Shown here one piece after another: positions 12,176 to 24,094 of a DNA stretch of 64,000 bases (within the stretch, counting starts at the first letter, position 1; the number at the start of each line of letters is the position of its first letter). The DNA comes from Enchytraeus crypticus. Taxonomy: Eukaryota > Annelida > Clitellata > Enchytraeida > Enchytraeidae. The notes below the pieces were generated by a model. The model saw nothing but the letters and a program-made list of their open reading frames with translations, did no database searches and was not told where the DNA came from. The stretch is taken from NCBI GenBank assembly GCA_905160935.1, contig CAJHZI010000382.1, positions 1,495,001-1,559,000 of the forward strand, given 5' to 3'. Position numbers and translations under genes: made by a program.

Positions 12176-12399
12176 ACTTCAATAATAAACTGGCAAAATT
12201 TCATACAGTGAATGACACTTTGTCAATAGTGTAAGTCACACTACTTAAGTAATAATGTGTATGTTGTCATGGTTAATTCTGTCAAACGCCTTCGTCATGT
12301 TGGATGATAAAATTTAATTTCGGAAAAGGTTTAACTTAGTTCACAATTAAAATTCAGTTACATAGTAAACGTTATATTTTTTCTTTCATGCTAACCGAC

Positions 12400-12471
12400 G
12401 TCTATTATTTCTGCTAAGACAGTATGACAGTAGGCCTACTGTCATACTGTCTTTTAGCAGAAATAATAGAC
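12400..12471. repeat. Near-perfect 72-bp inverted repeat
   Basis: The left arm GTCTATTATTTCTGCTAAGA continues to GTAGG and is mirrored by CCTACTGTCATACTGTCTT and the complement of the left arm, with a two-base bulge on the right side. The centre is TAGGCCTA. It would form one long hairpin. No element family is identified. Confidence 0.85.
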
Positions 12472-15400
12472 AGGCAGGTCAAACTATATAGCATCATGCT
12501 CCAGTAAGGTAGCAGAGGTCAAACTAACTTTATATAAATATATGAAAGATAACGACAACAATCAGGACCTACAAATATTATACAATTATCCAGGATGATA
12601 TCAAGCACAGACGGACTCAATCCTTTACAATAGCATTCTAATGATGGATAAACAATAATGTACATAACTACAAGAATTTCAATCGGATATGGTAATTAAT
12701 TATTTATTAAATTCTCTCTCCAATTCCGTCTCCCGGGACTAACTACAGCAGCTCTTTAACAATGCTATCAATGGAAATACAGATAAAAAGATAAAATTTT
12801 AACAATAAGAGTATTTTAAAATATTAAAATACTAGTAGGCCTACTACAAACCATTAGGGATAAATGTTAATTGACAGAGCAAGGACCTAAAATCATCCCA
12901 ATATTCTAGCGTATTGTTTCATATAGATTAAATGAATTAATGTCCATTTCTTGTAAAACACAGATAAATTCGCTCAATATCTGAGAACAAATTGCTAAGA
13001 AGCAATCGTCGCGTAGTTTCGGATACTTCAGTGTAATAGATGGAGCTAATAAATTAGCCGAGCCGGTATGACACGGGTCAGTTTTATGCATCGTTGTTAG
13101 CTGTACTCTGGTCACGTATCGGACTGCTTGAGATACGACAGTGAAATATGACGACATTTAATAATAAATAATTGCTCTACGACTTGATATAATTGTTATT
13201 TTCATCTCCTATTATTGTTTACTATTTAAAGACGGTTGTAAATGATATTTTTATATTTCATGAAACTTTTATGTTATAGCGTGCATGTGTTACTGTAACT
13301 ATGGGCTTATTTATTTAACTTAATATAAACCATAGCATGAAACAGAATCAATCGACATTTTAAACTTTTCTTTTTAATTCTATTAGTTAATAGTAACATT
13401 AAGCTAAAGCACTGATGATAATTAAACTAGGGTGGTCATTGAAATGCAGCTAAAATCAGCAATTGTCGGTCATGTTCTGATGAAATAATATGACAAAATG
13501 AATAAAATGACACATTTATGTAAAACATACAATTACATCTTGAAATCTGCCTAAATTCAAGTTTTGTGGTTATATATTGCATACGCCTGATAAGACTTGT
13601 AAAATCTTTTGAATTTTACAATATTTTCTGAATAACCGCGTAGAGCTAATGCAAAGCCTACTCACAGTTTTCAGTCAAAAGGATTTCAATTTGTCCACAA
13701 ATATCTCTGCACTGAGGCACACTCAGATTCTATATCAGACATATCTGATCAGATATCTGTTTAGTAAAATCTGACCGTGAGTGTGCACTATATATCATTC
13801 TACTACAGTGCGATGTGAAAGTTTCGTTCAAAGTAAAGAATGATATCTCTAAACATTTTACGCAGAAGATCATCTGACTGCCTATGCTTCAAGATAACTA
13901 ATCCTATCAACAAACTTAAAGATATTATTAATATGCGCTGACTGGCACTGCTGAGTGAAAGTTTACAACTAGCGGATAGATGGCATTTGCTGCTCTTCAA
14001 TGAATGATGGGTTACTAAGTCTATATCTTTATTTTTCTTGTTAGTTCTAGAATTTTCATTTATTGTTATTTAAAGGGTATTGTTACTGATCAACTCAAGC
14101 TTAAGTAAAGACTGGACGGGATTTCAACGCTATCATGCATCATCCCCACAACAGATGGCTACTGAACGTGATGATTTAGAGCCACTATTTTCTTTAGCAT
14201 ATTTCAAGTGACGAAGTTTCTGTCAGTTCTATGAGCACGGAAATGGACCATTTTTCATGTGGAAGGTTTCCTCTTTCCGTTAGATTTTCCATCTGTAAGA
14301 AGAAGATGTGAGTCAAAGCATTTTGCATATTGATGACTAGCCAATAATATAAACAGGCATATATGTAATTTATTTAACTACACAATAAAAGAAGATGATT
14401 GCACTAGAGTTTCTAGAGATTTTAAAGAATTTTAGGATATTATTATTACTTAAAAAACAAGGATTGTTTTAATTGTTTTCTCAATTGTAGTAAATAAATA
14501 TTTTCTGAAATTTAGAAAACAACTAGAATCTGATGATAAGCATGCAGGTCGATAGACTTTGGAAATATTACAGAGGATAAAGAAGTCACTACTTTTTCCA
14601 AAAACAACATGTGTTAAAGTCTAATTTAATAAAACTTAAGATCTAACCATATGCTACTTCTTTGATTAATTTCAACGGTTAATTTATAGCTGTGCAATAC
14701 ACTATGAACACAATTTTAAATATTGACGAGAACTTATGATAGAATGTTCAACTTTTAATAAATTTTCTGTAGATAATCGCGATTAGTTAGTAATGGAATC
14801 CACAGAATTAAAGTTCAGTTTGTTTGCATTCGATACGTACGTGAGCAATTCTGTAAGCAAATGCTCTGATAAATGAGAGGCATTAGATCTTGCAAATCAG
14901 AGAGCAATTTACAAAGCAAATATACCAGTGCTGAATGGCAATGCTAACTCAAGAGATTAGATGCGACATCTAGAATCAGCTGATATTAAAAAGACCCATC
15001 TACATGTAGAATCATCACCGTATAAAAGAGTTCTATCTAGAGTTCTAATCAATGGCCATAGCTATGAGGGATAGAACCCCTGTGCAGTGTGAAATTTCTT
15101 AGGGGACAGTGGACCAGAGAAAATTCAAAAGAGCTGATAAGATTGTGTAAGGCTGCAGTAGTTACAAAAAAGAAAATTCATGAAACTATCTGTATCTGTT
15201 TTCTTTATTCGTGCAGAACACAGCAATGGAAATGAATATAAACGTTGTAAGTTTCTTTGAGAAAAATTGTGATCATCGGAGACAAAATACCAAAACTTAT
15301 TAAAATATTGAATGCCATTTGTAAGGAGGCGGAGTTCTGCTGTAATTATGATTACGCGTGTAGATCTACGATCTGCAATGGACTCCTTTTTATGTAGGCA

Positions 15401-16180
15401 CTACGGCGTCATTGTAACATTTCTAGGCGATATTATAAATAAATAATGAATTAGTCTTTCTAATTATTTTGCAGCCTATCATGTAGTTTTCCATTCGTTT
15501 GCAACGTGTTGATTACATATACATTTCTGTCCGCAAATTTGTCAGCTATATGCGTTTACATACGTGTCCTCACAATATGTAGCTCATTTGTTAGCTCTCG
15601 TGTACACGTACAACGTGTACACCAACGTGTATACGTTGTTGGACACATGCATCTACATCTACGTGTACACCAACGTGTACAACATGTGTTACGTACAATG
15701 TGCTCAACTCCAGAAGGTGAACTGGTGAAGAAGGTAATGAGAAATTCCCGTAACGAGAAATTCCCGTAACGAGAAATTTCGGTAATGAGATATTCCCGTA
15801 AGTGTTAGGATATTTTCGTACACCAAAGCATTTTTATGTACAAAAGAAAAATTGGCTCTGCTGGGTGACTCTGTGTTGGTCGATAATATGCTTAGAAAGG
15901 AGCGTGATATAGATTAAAGTTTTAATTCTTTTCTTAATCCAGTTTCCTGCGATACAATTCCATCGATATACACATATGACGTTGCATAAGTACATAGACA
16001 TGTACATGTATTTATACTCGTCATAGTATTTTAATTTTGCGTAGACCTACGTACATGTACTAAAGAGGCTCGTGTGTATTTTCTTATTCTCTTGGTTACA
16101 ATTATAATATCAGTCTGCATTAGTTATTATCAGAGCATAATTTGGTAGCTTAAATTTTATTAAGTTTTGATGTTAATAAC
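12472..16180. other. Intron or intergenic with small repeats
   Basis: No coding exon is supported. It holds an imperfect inverted repeat at 13717-13786 (GCACACTC ... GAGTGTGC around a CAGATATCTGATC-rich centre), palindrome-rich sequence at 15595-15690 built from CGTGTACAC and CAACGTGTAC, and four copies of a 16-18 bp unit with GAGAAATTCCCGTAA at 15735-15800. The minus-strand open frames at 12906-13157 and 13803-14000 lack convincing splice boundaries. Confidence 0.5.
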
Positions 16181-16916
16181 CCTCTCTCTCTCTCTCTTAG
16201 TGCACTGCCTACTGGCAGGTCCATGGTATATAACGCCTCCACTCATCTCTGTCTTCCGCCTTCCTCTTCATTTCCACAAATGAGTGGGTCTTTAAATCAT
16301 CTATCATTCCTAATCTCGGCCTGACCCTGCCTCTTTTTCCTTTCATTCTACCTTCTATGACCTCTTTTAATAGACCTTCCCACCTTAGAATGTGTCTTAT
16401 CCATCTCTTCTTCCTATTTCTTAATACATTTATCAACTGTCTATCTGTGCCAACTCTCTCCAGAACATCCTCATTTGTAACCTTCTGAGTCCAGCTAATC
16501 CTCTCCATTATTCTCCATATCCACATTTCCAATGCCTCCAGTTTCATAATATCTTCCTTCCTTAAGGTCCATGTTTCACATCCATACAATTGCATGGTCC
16601 AAACCAAAGTTTTCACTATCTTTATCTTTGTGTCTTTCTTTAGACTTTTTGTTAAAAGTTCTTTTCAATTACCAAAGGCCGCTTTTACTTGTGCAATCCT
16701 ACTGCATATTTCCGTTTCACATTTCCCGTCATCGGTTATAGCCCTATAACACAAATATTTGAAACTCCTTACCTATTTCAATTTCGTACCATTTATTGTG
16801 ATATTAACTTCACCTTTATTACAGGACAATCTCATAACCTTGGTCTTTTTATATTAATCTTCGTGCCATATCTTAATGCCGTATCATTCAACCTATCCAT
16901 TATCTTCTGCAGTCCA
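16181..16916 (-). mobile_element. LINE 3' third, best preserved C-terminal frame
   Basis: The (CT)n at 16181-16197 and TGCACTGCCTACTGGCAGGT give the family 3' end. On the minus strand an uninterrupted frame at 16209-16616 encodes KTLVWTMQLYGCETWTLRK, KVTNEDVLERVGTDRQLINV and RGRVRPRLGMIDDLK, ending WRRYIPWTCQ and a stop. Upstream, to 16916, the RT tail is present with frame breaks (MDRLNDTAL, then NITINGTKLK and RSFKYL). This is an endonuclease-reverse transcriptase LINE of the type often labelled craniofacial development protein 2-like in invertebrate annotations. It is 5'-truncated and inactive. Confidence 0.92.
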
Positions 16917-17415
16917 AACTCTATTAAAGCATTTTTGCTAATGCAAACCTCTATTAAAGCACTATTGTTAAAGCATTACTCTATTAAATTATTATTGTTA
17001 AAGCAAAACTCTGTTAAAACATCTAATATTAAAGTATAACTCTATTAAAACACTACTTTCAAAACATAATTCTATTAAGTTAAATCACTTAATTGTAAGG
17101 CATAAATTTATTAAATAATTACTGTTAAAGCATAACACTATTAGAGCATCCATTATGAAAGAATAACTTTATTAAACCGTCTAGTATTAATGCATATATT
17201 ACTCTATTAGATCTCTACTGTTAAAACTTAACTGTATTAAAGCATTTACTATTTAAGCATCACTCTATTAAATCATTACTGTTAAAGCATAATACTACTA
17301 AAGCATCTACTATTAACAAATAATTTTATTAAAGCTCTACTGTTAAAGAATAACTTTATTAAAGATCTACTTTTAAAGCACAACTAAATTAAAACATCTA
17401 CTGTTAAAGCATTAA
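16917..17415. repeat. AT-rich minisatellite, about 31-bp period, degenerate
   Basis: Units read roughly CTCTATTAAAGCA then a TATTGTTAAAGCATAA block, repeated about 15 times with substitutions and small indels. It starts at the 5'-truncated end of the LINE and stops about 12 bp short of the donor site of the exon at 17428. Confidence 0.9.
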
Positions 17416-17427
17416 TTTTGCTGTTAC

Positions 17428-17961
17428 CTGCATCTTCATGAAGTCCAGTCGAGGTCGTTTTCGTCGTACTAGTTGATGACTTCTGTGTAACTTTCTTTTA
17501 TCGTCCTTTGCTGAGTGTTTATCCAAATCCAGTTCATCATTTCTGACGATCACTGAAACTGAATTTGAAGCATTTCTTTCAATTATCAAATTCCCTCTAT
17601 CATGAAGTTTAATTTTAGCCGCAGGATGATGGGATTCGGAAGTGGAAAAGTTTGCTATATCAGAGAGAAGTCCTGCACAGGAAGGATCCAGAATACTCGA
17701 AACTTCCAGATCTTCCACTGTTGGACTTGATATACAGTCTGTGCAGCCTTTAATTATTAAGTTACTAACGTCATCATAACTTAAACTTTGTAAAGAATCT
17801 GCGACAACCCAGGTTTCAGTGTGATTGTAGTAGGTGATATTGTTGAGCGAGTCAGATGGAAGAACTGGACTCAATCCTGTATCAATCCTGCTGAGACTCG
17901 TGTCGAAAGCACTGCAGTGGTTCTCATTGCATAGATCAGCAACAAGCATGACGCCGGATGT
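17428..17961 (-). CDS. Coding exon, 178 codons, phase 0 to 0
   Basis: A strong acceptor (TTTTTTTATTCAG) opens the exon and a GTAACA donor (GATGCAG|GTAACA) closes it. The frame is open from edge to edge: 534 nt, phase 0 at both ends. An ATG lies 12 nt inside (17949), so it could also be a first coding exon after a 5' UTR intron. The peptide is Ser/Asp-rich with several Cys, followed by a basic stretch with RRKRPRLD that looks like a nuclear localisation signal. No domain is recognised. The phase fits the candidate exon at 26528-26565 upstream and the terminal exon at 10686-10892 downstream, which would place it in a C-terminal extension of the KIAA0513-like gene. A separate gene is the alternative. 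Confidence 0.6.
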
Positions 17962-18824
17962 CTGAATAAAAAAAGTTTTTAAAAGTTACATGTTTCTATT
18001 ATAAATAAATAAATTTATGTTATTATTTAAATTTATGTTATTATTACAAACCTATCAATTACTATAAGCTAAGATTAGCGGCTTCTTCAGAACGACTAAA
18101 TATTACTGAGGCGATACGGTTGAGATTCGAACCAGTGATCTGCTGCCTTTCACATAAGTGTCTTATCAACTTAGTCATGGTTTGTAGCTCTATTATACTC
18201 TTCACAATAAACATTACAGTTTTCAATATTAATATTGCCTACACTTTTTAAATAGCTTTAAAGATATCGTGATGCTCACTCATTCTCCTAAGTTTAAACG
18301 AAGTCCAAACTGCATATAATCGTACATGAGATGGTAGGGATCCAACCAATAGGTGAAAGGCTTATAGCTTTCCGTCAGCGCTCAATCGCCACACATGTAT
18401 TTGATCAAAATTCTAAAGAACTTGATCAGGCTATCCTCAAAGAATGCATCAGAAAAAAGCTTTCGTGGCAGTTAGTATTACTTATTTATCGAAATATAAT
18501 TAAAGTTTTTATTCATTACCTATACATATGCATCTTCATGATTGTATGTATACGTGTCTCTATCGGTAATGAAACAATAGTAGGTCATAATGATATGTTT
18601 AACAACCGTTTCCATGTAACGCTTCCTAGCTGGGATATAGACAATAGTTCTTCACGCTCAAAGCCGCAGCAAAGCTACGGATCCTACGACGTAAGCTCAC
18701 TCAACTACAATCAGAATTACCGGCAGATATAAACCAATTTCTTCCATGCTGGTGTTGTAAATTTACAACGTCTTAAAAAGCCTTTCGGGGTTCTGACTTT
18801 GGCGTGAAATCCACTTCAATTGTA
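17962..18824. other. Intron; tRNA-like SINE fragment at 18111-18182
   Basis: On the minus strand 18111-18182 reads CCATGACTAAGTTGATAAGA, then GCAGATCACTGGTTCGAATCTC. These are A-box- and B-box-like blocks of a tRNA-derived element, without a complete tRNA fold. The plus-strand open frame at 18331-18732 is not supported as a gene. Confidence 0.5.
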
Positions 18825-19035
18825 GTTATCATCATCGTAATTTGTCATGGAATACAAGGTTAACTAGGGTGGGGATTAGAAACTTTTGTAGCAATTACTG
18901 GAGCCCGTGAGCTCACCAACCGAAAGCCCTTTCTGACTTTAGATTAGATCCTAGTGTTTTGTCGTCTTTTACGACACGAGGAATCCCGCAGTTGGTCTAT
19001 TCTCAACCCGGACACAATACGGGTTTAGTCTGGGA
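18825..19035 (-). mobile_element. SINE-C copy
   Basis: ATCATCATCG tail at the left and, on the minus strand, the core with GTCGTAAAAGACGACAAAAC and GGTTGGTGAGCTCACGGG. Same order as the copies at 11.9 and 50.4 kb, more diverged. Confidence 0.7.
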
Positions 19036-19415
19036 TGCTTCAGCAATTATTCTCGCAGCACCCTCTACTGTTGGGCCTGTAGCCTATATGACGTCAGTAG
19101 TGGTACAAAGTTAATTGCATCCAGAGTAGTGAATGAGATGCTGCAAAGTTCGGTAATTAAATAGCATCTATAGGTTCTATACTGTTCTGACACTCATGAT
19201 AATACAATACGCACTTCATGACCTATTGTCGACTGTTGGCTACATTCACTGATGCGCCGGTGAGAAATGGAATGCTTAAAAAATCTTGATCATGTGTTAA
19301 TTACACTTGTGCGCTAGAGGCGACTAACTCCTATACACTATATAGTGTACAACACGGAAGGGCAAAAAGGTTATGTGACAGAACAACAATACATGTATAA
19401 TAGTACATCGTATAT

Positions 19416-19545
19416 ATTGGATCCAGTGGCGATGTCGGTATGATATCCGACCGCGGATCAGTATGTGTGGGTGCAAATCCTAAGCTCTCCTATTGCTGAC
19501 AACGCTTTCGAGAGTTGAAGATGACGGTAACATCGACTTTACAGC
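19416..19545 (+). mobile_element. SINE-A copy (plus)
   Basis: CCAGTGGCGATGTCGGTATG, CCGACCGCGGATCAGTATGT, then a mutated B-box GGTGCAAATCC and GCTTTCGAGAGTTGAAGATG near the 3' end. It faces a second SINE-A copy 125 bp away. Confidence 0.8.
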
Positions 19546-19669
19546 TTTTACGCACTTTTTAGATTCTATATTTTAAATTCTCTTATCAACATAGTATTGA
19601 AAGTTTCTAGACTCATAAATTATTTGGTTTGCATGAGGAGATCATCAGGGTAATCTCTCTTTGGTTATA

Positions 19670-19806
19670 AAAGCTAAAAAGGTAATGCTAACGTGAATTT
19701 CCTCACTCGAAAGCAATATCAGTGACTGACGAGCCCAGGATTTGAACCTGCACATACTGATCCACGGTCGAATATCTTACCGACATCGCCAGTGGCTCCA
19801 GCCGGT
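19670..19806 (-). mobile_element. SINE-A copy (minus)
   Basis: Reverse orientation copy with CAGGATTTGAACC (B-box complement), CTGATCCACGGTCGAATATC and CGCCAGTGGCTCCAGCC. With the copy at 19416-19545 it forms an inverted pair. Confidence 0.85.
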
Positions 19807-19920
19807 GCATATATTATCGTTAGGTTATGCATATATTAGGTTATGCATATATTAGGTTATGCATATATTAGGTTATGCATATATTAGGTTATGCATATAT
19901 TATCGATAGGTTAACGATAA
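19806..19920. repeat. 16-bp tandem repeat
   Basis: About six copies of GGTTATGCATATATTA, bounded on both sides by TATTATCG(A/T)TAGGTTA-type variants. Confidence 0.9.
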
Positions 19921-21118
19921 TCTTTGTGATAATGTTGATGCGAGCTCACACCTAAGCCTGGCGATGTCGTTTGTAAGATAAATATGATCTACTGATCCCC
20001 ATGTAGTTGATGATGGCCTAATAACCGGATATACATATCATAATTATCAGTGCTCGCTGAAGCGACGGATTAATTTCTAAGCACATTGTGGGGATTATCT
20101 TTCCCACCGACATAATCCTCTTATAAGACTATTACGCAGAGATTCATCTATCTCACCTCGTTACTGTGACATTCCATCTGAGAGGCTTTACCTTGTTACT
20201 CCACAATCTACGGGTGTAATAATTAATACATCGGGTAGACAAAGTACAGTCCAATGATGAGCAATTATTATATATGAATATTTATTACATTTTGGTTTCT
20301 CAAAGACATTCTTTGATAATTTTTAGTCTTCGCCGCCGTTACCTCAGTCTATCACCCTACTATGATAGGAAGGCTTTAGAGCTAAAGGACGGAGGCGAAA
20401 CCGCGCCCGTTAGTCTACTAATTTATTTAATTTTGGCGTAGACCCTACCAGTAGACATTTCAAAGAAATTAATAAAACTTTAAGTTTACAAAAAGTTAAT
20501 AGTGGGTGAGAGATACAAGCACATGACTGAGGCTGACTCTCTATCTTCTCATTAACGTACGTTATGTGCTAATTTGTAGCGTAGACAAGAAAGGATCTAT
20601 ATAGGAAATGGAACCTTAATGTCGGCTGTCCTTCGGCCTGGCACAGCTAAGTCTAAATAACTGTGCTTTGAAACATGCCTCTATATTAAAATGGTTCTAA
20701 AGGTGAAGCAAACAATAGAACGTGAGTTTACAGATAAACTTACACGTATGCAATAATGTCGTCGCAGAAGATAAAACGAACGTTAAACCCATACCATGAA
20801 CAAAGCGAAACGTCTTATTACATGAATCGTAGTACAACGCGATACTAGTATAGTCTTTACGTGGATACTGCGAATATCAGATTCAATGTACAAATTTTTA
20901 CTCCTACAGTTCACTCTTACACTCGTGAGATAATGATCACTTCAAATAATATTCAACAGCAAAAGTAATATGCCGTTACTCAAGGAATTACTCAATCAAT
21001 ACTAACTTTTAGTCCAAATAGAATGATTTATGTGTTAGTTTCGCGTTGCTTTACTCAATAATGATATAATAAGGAATTACTATATTCATCATATATCATA
21101 ACTATATTCATATATCTA
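19921..21118. other. Intronic or intergenic; GC-richer hairpin at 20325-20405
   Basis: Mostly featureless. CTTCGCCGCCGT near 20330 pairs imperfectly with ACGGAGGCGAA near 20390, with CTATCA and TGATAG inside, giving a possible 65-70 bp stem-loop of unknown meaning. Confidence 0.4.
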
Positions 21119-21360
21119 TTAAACTTCCTAGGGGCAGGTCCAAGGTACATTTCCCTCATAGTCTGTATTCACACTCCACGAAGAGCACGTCATTGATAAA
21201 TTAGTTACTTCCTTCACACGGACTATGGTTTATCCATACCTTATACAGATGGCTCATGAGATGGCTGCCGTTGCCTTCCTAAGTTCTTGTTTAGTCGCCT
21301 TTTACAGTAAGTGCTGTTAACGGTGGTCTATTTTTCAGTGTCCCGGACAAACATGGGGTA
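21119..21360 (-). mobile_element. SINE-B copy
   Basis: GGGGCAGGTCCAAGGTACAT, CACTCCACGAAGAGCACG and, near the other end, GTCGCCTTTTACAGTAAGTG, which is the complement of the shared SINE core. The tail hairpin is eroded and no (GA)n tail remains. Confidence 0.7.
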
Positions 21361-22718
21361 AATCTATTTGAAATCTATCAAAGCTTAGATCTTTCATTGT
21401 TAAGTCTATCATAACTAAAGCCTTCATCATTTTGTACTGATAATAGTTTAATAGTAAACAATGATTAAAAATTACTGAACTATACTTACACAAATCGCGA
21501 AGTCGGAAGTCAGAAGCTAAAAGATACAATTAATTTCAACGAATAAAGAAACTCAATGAGAACCGGAAGCAGTAAATGACTCCACTTAAATCGATCTGAC
21601 GGACCTCTACAGCAGAGTATTTGTGCAGTTGACTGAAGATGGCTCTGCACGTGAACTTATATAGTGGCGGATATACATGTATGTAACTGCTGGACGTCCT
21701 GTTAGCTTGTCCCATCAGTGTCCTTCCTAAAGATTATACTTCCATACGGACTAGCAGAAACTCATTCGGTTTATCGGCTTTTGCTACGCTATAGATTAAC
21801 GGCTGTCCTACTTTTCCGTTTTGTAATCACATGACTTGATTTTACTGATTGAGGACAATTTCTGGCCAGAATATTCAATAATTTGTTCAAAAACGTGATA
21901 ACAGCAATTGATAAAATATTATCTCAAAATGAAAGTTAAGCGAATCATACTGGTACTGGTATAAATCGTCTAACTTGTAACTCGCCAAGTTTGTAAATAT
22001 CCTGAAATTTTGAGAAGTATGGGCCCAAAATTGCGAAACTATTCAATTTTATGTGAGATAGCTTTTATTCATAGCTTTCCCAGGCCGATGATACCGGCTG
22101 ATGTTACGTTCTCGTTTAAAATACATAAAAATGTCTATTTAACTGTTCAGTGACCACGCCCAATAGAAACCGAGAAACAAAATTGTACAAATAAATTTAA
22201 TGCTAATACACTTATTTTATCTATACAGAGAAATAATTAGAGTTTAAAATAAAATAATATTTGACTGTAACTGATTTTAAGAATTTCAATAGGGATGACA
22301 TATTTGTCTAAAGATAAAAATATGTGATTAAGTAAATGGTAATACTATATGATTCAATGAATGTAATGAATTCGCTTTAACTTTCTCATCCGAAGCTTAT
22401 GTCAAATACCTACCAGGTACCAAAGCACCAAACGTATCGAACGAACACTTACATGTAGTCTAGTTTAACCGTAAAACACTAATAGCATTCTAAACTAACA
22501 AAAAAAGATGAAATTAATCTTAAGTGAAACAATTAAGCTTGAATACCTACTACACAAGCTGACCAATTTGGCACAATTACTTTAGATTTGAAGGATAAGT
22601 GACAGAGGTCCTAAAATTAAAAGCGATGCCATTAAATACCTACAGGTATTCGTATCTGTAGCTATTTCAAGTTTTAAAATGCAGTCAAATTATGCCTGAT
22701 AAGTTCCTCTCAATATAG
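21361..22718. other. AT-rich stretch, nothing recognised
   Basis: No coding exon, RNA gene or known repeat copy was found here. Confidence 0.4.
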
Positions 22719-23152
22719 CGTCCTTCCAATCCACATTTCCTCCTTATCCAGTGTTCCTCTAAATTCGTCTTTCCTCCTTATACTGCTCTCTTCCCAATCC
22801 ACCTTTCCTCCTAATCCTATATTCCTCTGAATCCATCTTTCCTCCTGATCCTATATTCCTCTCAATCGACCTTTCCTCTTGATCCTACACTCATCACAAT
22901 CCACCTTTCCTCCTGATCCTATATTCCTCTGAATCCATCTTTCCTCCTGATCCTATATTCCTTTGAATCCATCTTTCCTCCTGATCCTATATTCCTCTTA
23001 ATCCACCTTTCCTCCTGATCCTATATTCCTCTCAATCCACCTGTCCTATATTCCTCTCAATTCACCTTTCCTCCTGCTGTGTTCCTCTCAATCTATCGCT
23101 TCTCCTGATCCTGCACTCTTCTCAATCCACTTTCCTCCTTATCCTGAGTTCC
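22719..23152. repeat. 34-bp polypyrimidine minisatellite
   Basis: About 12 copies of a 34-bp unit with TTTCCTCCTGATCCTATATT then CCTCTGAATCCAC. The plus strand is strongly C/T-biased, so it is a long polypurine-polypyrimidine tract with regular interruptions. Confidence 0.95.
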
Positions 23153-23314
23153 GCTTGCACTGCTCAGTCTATGACTCACTGGGAGTCGCGTTACCCAGTC
23201 CCCTGATCATCAGTTATGTCTGATTGGACCCTTGACAAAACTTCAATTCTAGTCCTGTTCCAATCAAGACAAACCACTACAATTGAAGCTAAATGCGAAG
23301 GCGAGCAAAAGCAT

Positions 23315-23450
23315 TGTATTTTCTGGATAGGGTCAGTAGCCAGATCGGTTCGGTGTCTGTCGGTTGATCAATGGGCGCAGGATTCAAACCTACTGCTCAT
23401 TCCCTTACTTATACGCTTTCGAGGCAGGAAACTGCTGGTCATTAATTATT
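23315..23450 (+). mobile_element. Diverged SINE-A-like element
   Basis: GTCAGTAGCCAGATCGGTTC, CGGTTGATCAATGGGCGCAG, B-box-like GATTCAAACC, then ACGCTTTCGAGGCAGGAAAC. The order matches SINE-A, but the head differs, so it may be a sister family. Confidence 0.55.
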
Positions 23451-23716
23451 TATTAACTAGTCCATTGCGGAGTGTTTTCTTTCTCATTAAAGAAGCAAAG
23501 AGTATAAAAGTGCCTTTCTTACTTTGTTAAATGATCAAACTACAATATGATTTCGAAGTATTTCAGTTTAATGTTCAATATCAAATATATTAAAGGCTAC
23601 TAAGGGCGGAAGTACTTTAGCCTTCTTTAGAACGATTAGATCAAGACATCATTGTGTACTCTATCCAATGCACGTCGCTCAAACTGCAGTATGAAGTGAT
23701 ACGTCTATAAAAGGAG

Positions 23717-24094
23717 TTAAAATGGCAAATACAGAGACTTATTGCTAAAGTGTCGCTTAATAATAGAATATAGAGCCTGAGCATCTGAAATTATACAGGC
23801 TATCTGGATTAAAATTCTAGGCCAGTCAGCCTCAAAAGAATAAATCTTGGATGTAAAAAGCTTATGTGGAAAACATGGTGCCTCATAATCTAAGGAAACA
23901 ACTAATTTACTTAAACTAGAGCGCTTAAAATAACGAATCAAATGATAAATGCTATAAGATATGAGAAACAATACGTCCGCAGACATGTGTATATTGAGAT
24001 GTAGAAAATTGGTTAAAACTTCATCATTGTAGTGTGACAATTTTTTACAAGTGCCTAAGTTGTCTTGCCTATTTACTCCTGGTCCCCGAGCCAC
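23717..24094 (-). CDS. Unidentified open frame bounded by an acceptor-like site
   Basis: The frame opens exactly after an AG (GGACATTTCCTTTAG|GTGGCTCGG) with a stop codon (TAG) formed at that AG, and runs 125 codons to TAA. Upstream is a locally CpG-rich block (24095-24380). The peptide begins VARGPGVNRQDNLGTCKKLS and becomes hydrophobic; no family is recognised. It enters in phase 0, so it could be an alternative 3' exon spliced from 26528, or simply a chance frame. No start ATG is present at the edge. Confidence 0.25.
   Translation of the reverse strand: MARGPGVNRQDNLGTCKKLSHYNDEVLTNFLHLNIHMSADVLFLISYSIYHLIRYFKRSSLSKLVVSLDYEAPCFPHKLFTSKIYSFEADWPRILIQIACIISDAQALYSIIKRHFSNKSLYLPF

Noticed and set aside
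12906..13157. 83-codon minus-strand frame as an exon of the main gene
   Set aside because: Only a weak acceptor and no usable GT donor in the frame; phase does not fit the neighbouring exons.
18331..18732. 133-codon plus-strand frame
   Set aside because: No domain, no splice or start context, hydrophobic AT-driven middle part; may be a worn LINE remnant but I cannot support it.
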